Origin: Paenibacillus sp. FSL R5-0517
Lineage (GTDB): Bacteria; Bacillota; Bacilli; Paenibacillales; Paenibacillaceae
Assembly: GCF_037974355.1 (NCBI RefSeq)
Contig: NZ_CP150235.1
Location: forward strand, 5,952,001 to 6,016,000
Reading direction: 5' to 3'
Length of the DNA: 64,000 nucleotides
How positions within the stretch are numbered: position 1 is the stretch's first letter; each line of letters begins with the position of its first letter. This document shows positions 52,897 through 61,246 of the stretch, piece after piece. The position numbers and the translations under genes are program-made. Under the pieces are notes generated by a model. The model was not told where the DNA came from. It was given only the letters and a program-made list of their open reading frames with translations, and searched no databases.

Positions 52897-54729
52897 TTAC
52901 TCAACCGTTACGCTTTTCGCCAAGTTACGTGGTTTATCCACATCGTGACCCAGTGCCAGGGAAGCGTAGTATGCCAGCAATTGCAGCGCAACTACAGACA
53001 GAGCCGGGCTCAAGAGTGGCAGCGTCTTAGGAATCGCAAACGCTTGGTCTACGGATTTCAGCAATGGTGCTACGTGCTCTTCGTACGTAATCGCCAGTAC
53101 ATCCGCGCCACGTGCTTTCACTTCTTTGATATTGCTCACTGTTTTCTCAAGTACGTTCTCCTGCGTTGCCAGGGCAATAACAGGGATACCGTCTTCGATC
53201 AATGCAAGCGTACCGTGTTTCAACTCACCTGCAGCATAAGCTTCGGAGTGAATGTAAGAGATCTCTTTCAGTTTCAACGATCCTTCTTGAGCTACTGCAT
53301 AGTCAAGACCACGGCCGATGAAGAAGAGATGTTCATGTTTGGAGATTTGCTCTGCATATCCTTTGATTGCATCCGCTTGTTCCAACATGGATTCCACTTG
53401 CTCAGGCAATGCTTGCATCGCTGCCAGCGTGTGTGCAATTTCTTCTGCAGTTTGAGTACCACGAACTTGTGCAAGGTACAGACCAAGCAAGTTGAACGCG
53501 ATCAACTGTGAAGTATACGCTTTGGTAGAAGCTACAGCAATTTCAGGACCTGCCAATGTTGCGATAACATCATCTGCATCACGTGCAATGGAGCTGCCCA
53601 CGACGTTTGTGATTGCAAGTACATGTGCGCCATTGGATTGTGCTTCACGCAATGCAGCAAGCGTATCGGCAGTTTCACCAGATTGGCTCACTACGATTAC
53701 GAGTGTATCTTTGTGCACGATTGGGGAACGGTAACGGTACTCGGAAGCCACATCTGTTTCAACCGGAATACGCACCAATTGCTCAATCACTGTACGTCCA
53801 ACCAGACCTGCATGGTACGCTGTACCACATGCAATGATTTGAACGTTACGGATATTTTTAATTTGTTCTTCAGTCATTTTCAACTCAGGAAGTTGAACTT
53901 TTTTGCCTTCATTATCGATGCGACCCAGCATAGTATCACGATATGCTTTTGGTTGCTCATGAATTTCTTTCAGCATGAAGTGCTCGAATCCGCCTTTTTC
54001 TGCGGTTACAGCATCCCAATCGACACGAATCATTTCCCGAGAAATAAAGTTGCCTTCAATCGTCATCAATTCGACAGCATCATGTGTCAATACAGCCATT
54101 TCACCATCATTAAGAATGTACACGTTACGTGTATGTTCCAGAATTGCCGGGATGTCGGAACCAATGAAGTTCTCGCCTTCACCAATACCGATAATCAATG
54201 GACTTGCTTGACGCACAGCTACGAGTTTCTCAGGCTCATGCTCAGTCAACACACCCAGTGCAAATGCGCCACGCAACAACGTGATCACTTTTTGTACTGT
54301 TTTAACGATATCACCATTGTATTCACGTGCGATCAGATGAGAGATAACCTCAGTATCTGTCTCGGAAGTGAACGTATGACCTTGAGCCATCAATTCGTCC
54401 TTCAGATCCAGGTAGTTCTCAATAATACCGTTATGCACAACAGAGAACTTCTGACTTCCATCTGTGTGTGGATGAGAGTTCTCATCCGATGGTTTACCAT
54501 GAGTAGCCCAACGTGTGTGTCCGATTCCGGCACTACCTACCAGTGGTGCACCATCCAGCTTCGCTTCAAGGTTCGCAAGGCGACCCAGAGCTTTCGTGAT
54601 TTGCAGACCTTCTGGTGTGAATACCGCAATACCTGCAGAATCATAACCACGATACTCGAGTTTCTTCAATCCTTCGACCAATACCGATTGAGTGTTCTTA
54701 TTACCAATATATCCAACAATACCGCACAT
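52897..54729 (-). CDS. glmS: Glutamine--fructose-6-phosphate aminotransferase (isomerizing)
   Basis: A 610-residue enzyme starting at ATG 54729 behind GGAGGAAAT. The N-terminal Ntn amidotransferase has catalytic Cys2 (MCGIVGYIG), then RWATHGKP and HNGIIENY. Two SIS sugar-isomerase domains follow (SGETADTLAAL, VASTKAYTSQL), and the protein ends in LAKSVTVE. It makes glucosamine-6-phosphate for peptidoglycan and other amino sugars. Upstream is a glmS ribozyme, so excess glucosamine-6-phosphate should cut the transcript. It is the last gene of the sigW-rsiW-cdaA-cdaR-glmM-glmS order. Confidence 0.97.
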   Translation of the reverse strand: MCGIVGYIGNKNTQSVLVEGLKKLEYRGYDSAGIAVFTPEGLQITKALGRLANLEAKLDGAPLVGSAGIGHTRWATHGKPSDENSHPHTDGSQKFSVVHNGIIENYLDLKDELMAQGHTFTSETDTEVISHLIAREYNGDIVKTVQKVITLLRGAFALGVLTEHEPEKLVAVRQASPLIIGIGEGENFIGSDIPAILEHTRNVYILNDGEMAVLTHDAVELMTIEGNFISREMIRVDWDAVTAEKGGFEHFMLKEIHEQPKAYRDTMLGRIDNEGKKVQLPELKMTEEQIKNIRNVQIIACGTAYHAGLVGRTVIEQLVRIPVETDVASEYRYRSPIVHKDTLVIVVSQSGETADTLAALREAQSNGAHVLAITNVVGSSIARDADDVIATLAGPEIAVASTKAYTSQLIAFNLLGLYLAQVRGTQTAEEIAHTLAAMQALPEQVESMLEQADAIKGYAEQISKHEHLFFIGRGLDYAVAQEGSLKLKEISYIHSEAYAAGELKHGTLALIEDGIPVIALATQENVLEKTVSNIKEVKARGADVLAITYEEHVAPLLKSVDQAFAIPKTLPLLSPALSVVALQLLAYYASLALGHDVDKPRNLAKSVTVE

Positions 54730-55009
54730 AGTTTATTTCCTCCGTTTGTATATGAATACTGTGTCACGAAGAGAAACAGGCAGAGGCGGCATATCGGAAA
54801 AATGAGTGATTGCCTAGCGTTTCATGAATACTTGGTACTTATTCAATTATCAATGATCAGAGCGATCTCGTGTCGCCCCGCTGTCATCATAAGCTGTTAT
54901 GAATGCAATCATGAATGTACATCATTTTCCCGTCCGCGTACTGTTTACGCTCTTCACGCACATTCATTTGAATTTTAGTATGACTCTTGCACCTGCACCG
55001 GCGCGTTGT

Positions 55010-55201
55010 GTGGACAGTCACCTCTCCATTTTCCGCAATCCGGTTTACGGCTCTGGTGCTTCACCGGGAGGTCCCCGCCGAACAATCCGAACACCTCCAC
55101 CTCGTCAGCTTGATTGCCGTTGATGTTAATCAGCCTTCCCTCACCCTCGAAGAAATTCTAAGTTCAACATCTTCCCGCGCAACTCCAAGCTCTGGCGCTT
55201 G
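55010..55201 (-). ncRNA. glmS ribozyme (self-cleaving riboswitch)
   Basis: On the minus strand the core begins AAGCGCCAGAGCTTGGAG (5' end near 55201), with AGCTGACGAGGTGGAGG, GTGTTCGGATTGTTCGGCGG, GGGACCTCCCGG, CACCAGAGCCGTAAACC and GGAGAGGTGACTGTCC. These match the conserved strands of glmS ribozymes, including the cleavage site just before the AGCGCC. It sits 280 bp before the glmS start codon. Confidence 0.93.
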
Positions 55202-55396
55202 TGTAACTGTAACCTTACGTTCCTCACTTTCTGTGTCTGAATGACGACTCCACTCATTATATGCACGTCAGGTCCATTTTGCAATGGAGCAAAGTACCTG
55301 TGACAATTTCAGCATATTTACCCACAATCCCGACCGGATAATCGGACCTATGGTCTCATCAGGCCGGGACGCAGGAATATTCATCCTTAGAGGAAA
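55202..55396. other. Spacer between glmS ribozyme and MITE-like element
   Basis: 195 bp with no gene. A GTCCCGGCC/GGTCGGGAT-type hairpin (one wobble) lies at about 55330-55375 (read on the minus strand). It may hold an extra promoter for glmS, but no good -35/-10 pair was found. Confidence 0.35.
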
Positions 55397-55599
55397 TTCA
55401 AAAAGTCCGCTTTTGATTACGAATCATGCCTAATGGCATTATCAGCATCGAAGTTGAAATTCAGCCGAAATAAGCAGGAGGCTTACGAAGTATGTTTCCT
55501 TTGGAAACATTGTGGTTGCTCACGTAGTTTGCCTACGCTCCGCTACTCCATTTCTATCTTCATTCCATCTTCTCGGTACTGAAAACCAGACTTTTTGAA
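55397..55599. mobile_element. MITE-like element with 18-bp inverted repeats
   Basis: TTCAAAAAGTCCGCTTTT (55397-55414) and AAAACCAGACTTTTTGAA (55582-55599) are inverted repeats with 16 of 18 positions matching. The 203-bp element has no open frame for a transposase. It contains three small hairpins: ATGCC-TAAT-GGCAT (55426-55439), ATGTTTCC-TTT-GGAAACAT (55492-55510) and CGTAG-TTTGC-CTACG (55523-55537). No target-site duplication is clear. It lies 20 bp downstream of the glmM stop, in the same direction of transcription as the cluster. The MITE reading is inference; a structured RNA is possible. Confidence 0.6.
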
Positions 55600-55618
55600 C
55601 ACGTACCAATCCCCAATC

Positions 55619-56959
55619 CTATACCAATTCTTTTTGAACTACATCTGCGATTTGAGACACAAATTGTTCAAGTTCGTCTTTGTCTGGTCCTTCCGCCATA
55701 ACACGGATCAGAGATTCTGTTCCAGAAGCACGAACGAGCACACGTCCATTATCGCCAAGTTGTTGTTCTACTGTAGCAATAGCTTGCTCAATTGCAGAAT
55801 TGCCCTCATATTTGCTCTTATCTTCAACACGCACATTCACCAATACTTGTGGGTACTGGGTCATTAGCGCTTTGAGCTCACTCAGTTTTTTACCGGAAGC
55901 CTTGAGCGTATCCACGAGTTGAATCGCAGTCAGCATGCCATCTCCCGTTGTATTGTAATCCAGGAAAATAACATGGCCAGATTGCTCTCCGCCTAGGTTG
56001 TAACCGCCGCGACGCATTTCCTCCATCACATAACGGTCACCTACTGCAGTTTTAGCTGTTTTCAGTGCAAGTTTCTCTGTTGCTTTGTAGAATCCGATGT
56101 TACTCATAACCGTTGATACAACGGTGCTGTCCTTCAACTTGCCTGCACGATTCATGGCATCACCACAGATACACAGAATGAAGTCTCCATCCACCTCAGC
56201 GCCAGTCTCATCAATAGCAATCAGACGATCTGCATCCCCGTCAAAAGCAAGACCCAGATCCGCTTTATGTTTGAGCACTTCCTGTTTCAGGTTCTCTGGA
56301 TGCGTTGAGCCACATTGCTCATTAATATTCAGGCCGTTTGGCTCAGCACCAATGGCAATGACTTCTGCACCAAGTTCACTGAATAATTTCGGTGCCAGCT
56401 CATAAGCTGCTCCGTTCGCACAGTCCAAAACAATTTTAAGACCAGAGAACGACTCATTAACCGTCGTTTTCAGGAAGTCGAGGTAACGATAACGGGATTC
56501 CTCATCCATCGTTACTGTACCTAGACCGCCACCCACTGGTCGTGGCAATTGATCTGTCTCCGCATCCATCAGCTCTTCAATCCGGTTCTCTGTCTCATCG
56601 GACAGCTTGAAGCCATCTCCCCCAAAGAACTTGATACCGTTATCCTCTACAGGATTGTGGGAAGCCGAGATCATCACACCTGCGTCAGCTTTCAGCAAAC
56701 GTGCAATATATGCTACTCCCGGAGTGGATACAACGCCCAGACGAATTACATCAGCGCCAATGGACAACAGACCTGCAACCAGTGCGGATTCCAACATCAA
56801 TCCCGAGATACGAGTATCCATGCCAATAACCACTTTTGGTCTTTCCACACCACCTGCAAGCACGTAACCACCACAACGTCCAATGCTGTAAGCAAGCTCT
56901 GCCGTTAACTCTTTATTGGCAACTCCTCTTACACCGTCTGTACCAAAATATTTCCCCAT
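55619..56959 (-). CDS. glmM: Phosphoglucosamine mutase
   Basis: A 446-residue enzyme starting at ATG 56959 behind AAGGAG. The phosphoserine loop is MISASHNPVEDN with Ser100, the metal site is DGDADR (240-245), the sugar-binding loop is GGEQSGHVIF, and the phosphate loop near the end is VRASGTESLIRVM. It converts glucosamine-6-phosphate to glucosamine-1-phosphate for UDP-GlcNAc. It follows cdaR by 72 bp. CdaR/CdaA/GlmM are known to interact in Bacillales to tune c-di-AMP, and the gene order supports the same here. Confidence 0.97.
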   Translation of the reverse strand: MGKYFGTDGVRGVANKELTAELAYSIGRCGGYVLAGGVERPKVVIGMDTRISGLMLESALVAGLLSIGADVIRLGVVSTPGVAYIARLLKADAGVMISASHNPVEDNGIKFFGGDGFKLSDETENRIEELMDAETDQLPRPVGGGLGTVTMDEESRYRYLDFLKTTVNESFSGLKIVLDCANGAAYELAPKLFSELGAEVIAIGAEPNGLNINEQCGSTHPENLKQEVLKHKADLGLAFDGDADRLIAIDETGAEVDGDFILCICGDAMNRAGKLKDSTVVSTVMSNIGFYKATEKLALKTAKTAVGDRYVMEEMRRGGYNLGGEQSGHVIFLDYNTTGDGMLTAIQLVDTLKASGKKLSELKALMTQYPQVLVNVRVEDKSKYEGNSAIEQAIATVEQQLGDNGRVLVRASGTESLIRVMAEGPDKDELEQFVSQIADVVQKELV

Positions 56960-57031
56960 GATTTAACTCCTTCTATTCGCATCATATACGAGCACTAATA
57001 TTATTTTTTGAGAATTTTAAAATTAGAACGT

Positions 57032-58525
57032 TTACGGATTCGTGCCACTTTTACTGCCAGTACCGCTGTTATTATTATTTAAATTACCTCGACTGTTTGT
57101 ATTCCCCTGTTGGCCCTGATCCTGAGTATCCGTATTCGATTCCGTTTCTTCTTCATCAGGAACAGGCTCAGTTCCCCCATTTTCGACCTCGGCTGGTGAA
57201 GGGTCAGGTGCTACCGTTCCCTCGTCAGTCGGCTCTTCGCTAGGAGTAGTCGTTGTGTCTTCAGCCTTTTCACTAATTTTGACCGTTGCACTCAGAGCAT
57301 TGGACGATTCATCCAGTTTGGCAAAACGGGGCAGGTCGGCTTCAAGCTTGATCTCATGCGTTCCAACCGCAAGTCCAGCAAGATCACCTGTCAACTTGAT
57401 ATCCTCACTACTCAGACCCTCAAGCATGCTTGGTGAGCCTGTGAGTGTAAGGTTCAGACCGCCGCTTCGAGGCGTAACCAGCGTCCCTTCCAGTCCATTT
57501 CCCGCACCGGTAAGTGTGATGGGGACGTTCGGAAAGACTTTCGTTGTCTCCTCTGCCTCGTCAAATGGTGATATGGTTACCTTGAGCTGAATCGAACTAG
57601 GCTCGATTTTCTCAAAACCGGAAGGCGGCGTCAAGTCCACGTTAACTGTCGATGTACCCGACTGATCAAACTGGGTAAGATCAAGGGTTACTTGGTCGTA
57701 GGACTGTATACCCGCAAGCGCATCCTCAGATCCATAAACCGAGACTTCTTTCACGCTAGGCTCTACTGTGGAGAGAACCAGGCCTTCTGGTAGCTGTCCC
57801 GAATATTTGATTCTTAAGGGTATAGATGTATAGGGCTGACTGACCGGAACTCGGACTTCAACCGTTTGAGGCGTTATAATCGCGTTTTCAAGGACCTTAC
57901 CTTCAGCATCATATGCTTGAAGTTTCACTTTTTTCTGTATGACATCTTCCTTGGCATCTTTTACGCTCAGACTGCCCTGGACCTTCGCTACTGCCTCGAG
58001 TTGCCCTTCCGGCAGAGTTACCTTGACCGGCGTCGAAGGTTCAATCACGGGCGCTCCAGCGCTGTATCCGGCGGATGGTTCCCCTTCGGGTACAATATTC
58101 ACATTGAAGGATTTGGTGCCCAATTTTTCTACATTCACGGTAACCATGGAAGGCTCCATACTTACTACTTCCACCCCGGATGGCAAATCAGGTACAAGCG
58201 GCAGTGTATTCGACCCATCTTTCACTTGGCTCAGATCCACCAGTACCTTGTAATCGTCATTGGTAAAAATCGATGTGAGCATCGAACGCTGTCCTTTAAT
58301 CTCCAACCGGACCTCATCCGTACTTAAAGAAGTAAGCACATAGCTGTTGCTGTCTAATCCATAAGGTTGAACAGGCACCGTACGTTCCACAACCTTATTG
58401 GTTGTGCCTGTTGTAATCGTAGGGGTGGTTGGTACTTCATCCAGATGAATCATGAACCAGAGCAGCAGACTCACCGCAAGCGCAAGTATTTTGGCGAAGT
58501 TATTATTGTTAAACCACTTATCCAT
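57032..58525 (-). CDS. cdaR: CdaA regulatory protein CdaR (YbbR domains)
   Basis: A 497-residue membrane-anchored extracytoplasmic protein. The start at 58525 (MDKWFNNNN) follows GGGAGG and overlaps cdaA by 8 bp; the longer frame from 58567 is rejected. One membrane helix (about 10-28, ILALAVSLLLWFMIHL) is followed by about four YbbR domains (PVQPYGLDSNSYVLTS, VNVEKLGTKSFNVNIVPEG and so on) and a long low-complexity acidic and Asn/Gly-rich tail (from about residue 425). It modulates the diadenylate cyclase from outside the membrane. Confidence 0.93.
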   Translation of the reverse strand: MDKWFNNNNFAKILALAVSLLLWFMIHLDEVPTTPTITTGTTNKVVERTVPVQPYGLDSNSYVLTSLSTDEVRLEIKGQRSMLTSIFTNDDYKVLVDLSQVKDGSNTLPLVPDLPSGVEVVSMEPSMVTVNVEKLGTKSFNVNIVPEGEPSAGYSAGAPVIEPSTPVKVTLPEGQLEAVAKVQGSLSVKDAKEDVIQKKVKLQAYDAEGKVLENAIITPQTVEVRVPVSQPYTSIPLRIKYSGQLPEGLVLSTVEPSVKEVSVYGSEDALAGIQSYDQVTLDLTQFDQSGTSTVNVDLTPPSGFEKIEPSSIQLKVTISPFDEAEETTKVFPNVPITLTGAGNGLEGTLVTPRSGGLNLTLTGSPSMLEGLSSEDIKLTGDLAGLAVGTHEIKLEADLPRFAKLDESSNALSATVKISEKAEDTTTTPSEEPTDEGTVAPDPSPAEVENGGTEPVPDEEETESNTDTQDQGQQGNTNSRGNLNNNNSGTGSKSGTNP

Positions 58526-59354
58526 TGTTACGTCCTCCCTTCCGTTTCCAGAAGGTTGTCCAACCATTCTTTTTCAGATTGGATGTAGGGCGCAACTCCT
58601 CATACAGTTTGGCAATCAGTGATTCTTCCTTAATATCACGAACGACCTGTCCGTTCATTGCCAGTGATACTTGTCCGGTCTCCTCGGAGACAACCAAACA
58701 GATCGCATCTGCAACTTCGGTGATCCCGATGGCTGCACGATGGCGTGTCCCCAATTCTTTACTGATAAACGGATTCTCTGATAATGGCAAATAACAAGCT
58801 GCCGCCGAAATCTGTTTCCCTTGTATAATGACGGCTCCATCATGGAGCGGTGTATTTGGAATAAAGATGTTAATCATCAGCTCCGAGCTGACCAGAGAGT
58901 GCATCTTAATACCCGATTCTGTGTAATCGTTCAGACCCGTTTCACGTTCAAATACGACCAATGCGCCGATTTTACGCCGTGACAGATAATTAACAGACTT
59001 AATAATTTCACCAATTAACACCGTTAACTCTTCATCACTCGCTGCCGCTGAACGACCAAATAGCTTACCGCGTCCCAATTGCTCCAGACCACGACGCAGT
59101 TCCGGCTGAAAGATAATGAACACCGCAACGACACCAAACGTAAACATTTGGTTCATTAACCATTTGAGCGTATACAGGTTTAGCCACGTACTTAATGCCC
59201 AGATCAGCACAAGGAACAGAATTCCTTTCAGGAGCTGAACAGCACGTGTACCCCGCACAAGCAAAATCAGTTTGTACATAATATAGGTAACGATCAATAT
59301 ATCGATAACGTCCTTAATGGACTCTGTCCACGTTAAGTCAGCAAAATAATTCAT
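58518..59354 (-). CDS. cdaA: Diadenylate cyclase CdaA (c-di-AMP synthase)
   Basis: A 278-residue membrane enzyme starting at ATG 59354 behind GGGGGCTGG. Three N-terminal helices (about 15-85) anchor the DisA_N catalytic domain, with the active-site DGA at 172-174 (PLHDGAVII) and RHR at 204-206 (GTRHRAAIG). It condenses two ATP to c-di-AMP, an essential second messenger that controls potassium and osmolyte balance and cell-wall state. Stop overlaps the cdaR start. Genes upstream encode SigW/RsiW, 315 bp away. Confidence 0.96.
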   Translation of the reverse strand: MNYFADLTWTESIKDVIDILIVTYIMYKLILLVRGTRAVQLLKGILFLVLIWALSTWLNLYTLKWLMNQMFTFGVVAVFIIFQPELRRGLEQLGRGKLFGRSAAASDEELTVLIGEIIKSVNYLSRRKIGALVVFERETGLNDYTESGIKMHSLVSSELMINIFIPNTPLHDGAVIIQGKQISAAACYLPLSENPFISKELGTRHRAAIGITEVADAICLVVSEETGQVSLAMNGQVVRDIKEESLIAKLYEELRPTSNLKKNGWTTFWKRKGGRNNG

Positions 59355-59668
59355 AAGCCAGCCCCCGCTATCCCCATTGATGAGTAAACCCTGATCTCAT
59401 ATTAACCCATTAGGATTTTATATAATCCTTTGTCTGCGCATTTTTGCATCATTCGATATATACAAAATGCTTATCTATATGTAGTAGTATGTTCTCTTTA
59501 GTATCTAGGTTATAACGTTAACGTTCAGGTTGCAAGTTACGGCAGTCTCAAACTGCACATAAACATCACATTTACCATGAATTACAAAGTTTACGTATAA
59601 AAAAAGAGTACCCCATGCAATCTGGAGGTACCCTGCTTGGTATATACCATTGAAGATTTTACCCTGTT
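59355..59668. other. Gap between rsiW and cdaA with terminator-like hairpin
   Basis: 314 bp with no gene. Near rsiW, on the minus strand, a GTACC-TCC/GGGGTAC stem is followed by CTTTTTTTATA (59598-59634), a likely terminator or attenuator for the sigW-rsiW unit. A 12-bp palindrome AACGTTAACGTT lies at 59514-59525 and could be an operator for a cdaA promoter. Promoter boxes are not clear. Confidence 0.5.
59598..59636 (-). terminator. Probable terminator after rsiW
   Basis: On the minus strand, GGTACCTCC pairs imperfectly with GGGGTAC around an AGATTGCAT loop, followed by TCTTTTTTTAT. It would partly separate sigW-rsiW transcription from cdaA. Confidence 0.6.
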
Positions 59669-60283
59669 CTAGCGATAAGCCACTTCATTTACCATATTGG
59701 TTATTTTGTACCAGACCCAGTCCAGCGCTTGATCAATACTTTTCACCTGACCCGAAATATGCGCCGTTGAAGCCTGAAACAGTTGTCCGTCGATAACCGT
59801 CAGATTGCCGTTCACATCACCATATACTTGTGCGGTTCCATTTTCTATCGTAAGATCGCCAGCAATTGACTTACCTTCAGGAACAATAACCGTGTTACCC
59901 TGAATCACGATCTGGTCCAGATTATTTCCCTTAACAACCATTTCGTTATTCTGATTCCAGAAATTCAAGGCGCTAAAGAGCATCACGACCAAAAAGAAGG
60001 CTGCCGCCGTCAGCGCGGGATGTCCTTTGACCCATTTGAGCCATATTTGCTGTCTCTTGGGCTGGGGCAGAGCATTCATAATTCGATTGGTCAGCTCATC
60101 AGAGGCAGACGGTGAATAGTGTTTCATGGCAAAGAGTAGCATTTCCGTCTGTTCCAACTCTTTAAAGCGCATGCGACAATCCGGACAGATCACCAGGTGA
60201 CTTTTTAATTCAACCTTCTGGGCCGGGGACAACGACTCATCCAAACATTCATGCATTAAAGAGACGGCCGAGTTGCAATCCAT
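59669..60283 (-). CDS. rsiW: Anti-sigma-W factor RsiW-like
   Basis: A 204-residue single-pass membrane protein starting at ATG 60283 in an AT-rich context with AAAGGATTG before it. The zinc anti-sigma motif is H29-x3-C33-x2-C36 (SHLVICPDCRMRF). The membrane helix is at about 88-108. The outer part (about 110-204) is made of short beta repeats (DLTIENGTAQVYGDVNGNLTVIDG), different from B. subtilis RsiW but usual for Paenibacillus. It binds SigW and is cleaved under envelope stress. It follows sigW by 136 bp. Confidence 0.9.
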   Translation of the reverse strand: MDCNSAVSLMHECLDESLSPAQKVELKSHLVICPDCRMRFKELEQTEMLLFAMKHYSPSASDELTNRIMNALPQPKRQQIWLKWVKGHPALTAAAFFLVVMLFSALNFWNQNNEMVVKGNNLDQIVIQGNTVIVPEGKSIAGDLTIENGTAQVYGDVNGNLTVIDGQLFQASTAHISGQVKSIDQALDWVWYKITNMVNEVAYR

Positions 60284-60419
60284 ATGAGAGCCAATCCTTT
60301 CTTAAATCACTTAGTCCATGAGCCATTAAAAAGCACGCATAAGACTTGCATACATTACATACGCATCCGTTTCGGATATGTTTCAAATAATTTTGCCCAT
60401 ATTTCAAGGCGTATAACAT

Positions 60420-60986
60420 TTATAACTTGTATTCCAATTTTTTACGTAGAAAATCACGGCCCCGATGAACGCGTGTCTTGATCGTTGTTACGGGCATACC
60501 TGTCACGTCACTGATTTCCTGTAACGACAAGTCCTGTAAATACCTTAGAATCATAACGGACTTATACTTGGCTGGCAAACTGTCAATGGCTTCACGAATG
60601 AGCGTTTGCGTCTCTGACAGCAGTGCCTCACTCTCTGGTGTACGATCATCACTCGGAAGCATCGCATAACCATCCGATCCTTCCTGATCATTCAGTTCAG
60701 CATCCAAAGAGTATGAAGGTTTCTTTCTGCGCAGTCGGTCAATACACAGATTGGTGGCGATCCGGTAGATCCAGGTTGAAAACTTCTGGTTCGGATCATA
60801 CTTCTCCATATTGCGAAACACACGCAAAAACGTCTCCTGCACAACGTCCTCAGCTTCATGACGATTGTTCAGCATCCGATATGCCAAATGAAACAGCTTG
60901 TCCTTATATAGTTCAACGATTTCTGCGAAGGCTCTCTGGTCGCCTTTAAGCACCAGTCTCACAAGCCTATTCTCCAAATTGTCCAC
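60420..60986 (-). CDS. sigW: ECF sigma factor SigW
   Basis: A 188-residue sigma factor. The GTG at 60986 (start of xDNLENRLVRLV) is chosen because GGGGGA lies about 6 nt upstream; the frame from 61055 is too long for the family. Region 2 includes FAEIVELYKDKLFHLAYRMLNNRHEAEDVVQETF and region 4 has LSLQEISDVTGMPVTTIKTRVHRGRDFLRKKL. Gene order with rsiW-cdaA-cdaR-glmM-glmS is as in Bacillus. It directs genes for envelope and antimicrobial stress. A SigW-type self-promoter was not clearly found upstream. Confidence 0.93.
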   Translation of the reverse strand: MDNLENRLVRLVLKGDQRAFAEIVELYKDKLFHLAYRMLNNRHEAEDVVQETFLRVFRNMEKYDPNQKFSTWIYRIATNLCIDRLRRKKPSYSLDAELNDQEGSDGYAMLPSDDRTPESEALLSETQTLIREAIDSLPAKYKSVMILRYLQDLSLQEISDVTGMPVTTIKTRVHRGRDFLRKKLEYKL

Positions 60987-61118
60987 CCTTATTCCCCCAG
61001 ACATGCTGATGGGTCTTCCGTCTTCTGATACCCGTCCACACTTGTAATTCACCAATCAAATCGTAAATCAACTTTGGTCAAAAATCAAGACTGTATGACA
61101 AATATCCGCCAAAAACAG

Positions 61119-61153
61119 TAAAAACGGGAACTCCCGCAGGAGTCCCGTTTCAT
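61119..61153 (-). terminator. Terminator after ppc
   Basis: On the minus strand AACGGG-ACTCC pairs with GGAGTTCCCGTT, followed by TTTTACTG. It lies 95 bp past the ppc stop and before sigW. Confidence 0.85.
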
Positions 61154-61246
61154 CTCTCACTCCGTAGAGGAGAGAATGGAGCTATTATTCAACAACATAA
61201 TGGGTACTTTGTTACATATAATTTTTCAGATGCAGCAGTTAAATCC

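Noticed and set aside
53623..54978. 451-codon plus-strand open frame
   Set aside because: It runs antisense through glmS, is rich in Cys, His and Phe without domain pattern and has no ribosome binding site. It is a shadow of the glmS codons.
55202..55396. Protein-coding frame between glmM and glmS
   Set aside because: Several short frames exist here on the plus strand (for example over the ribozyme), but none has a ribosome binding site and the conserved RNA explains the sequence.
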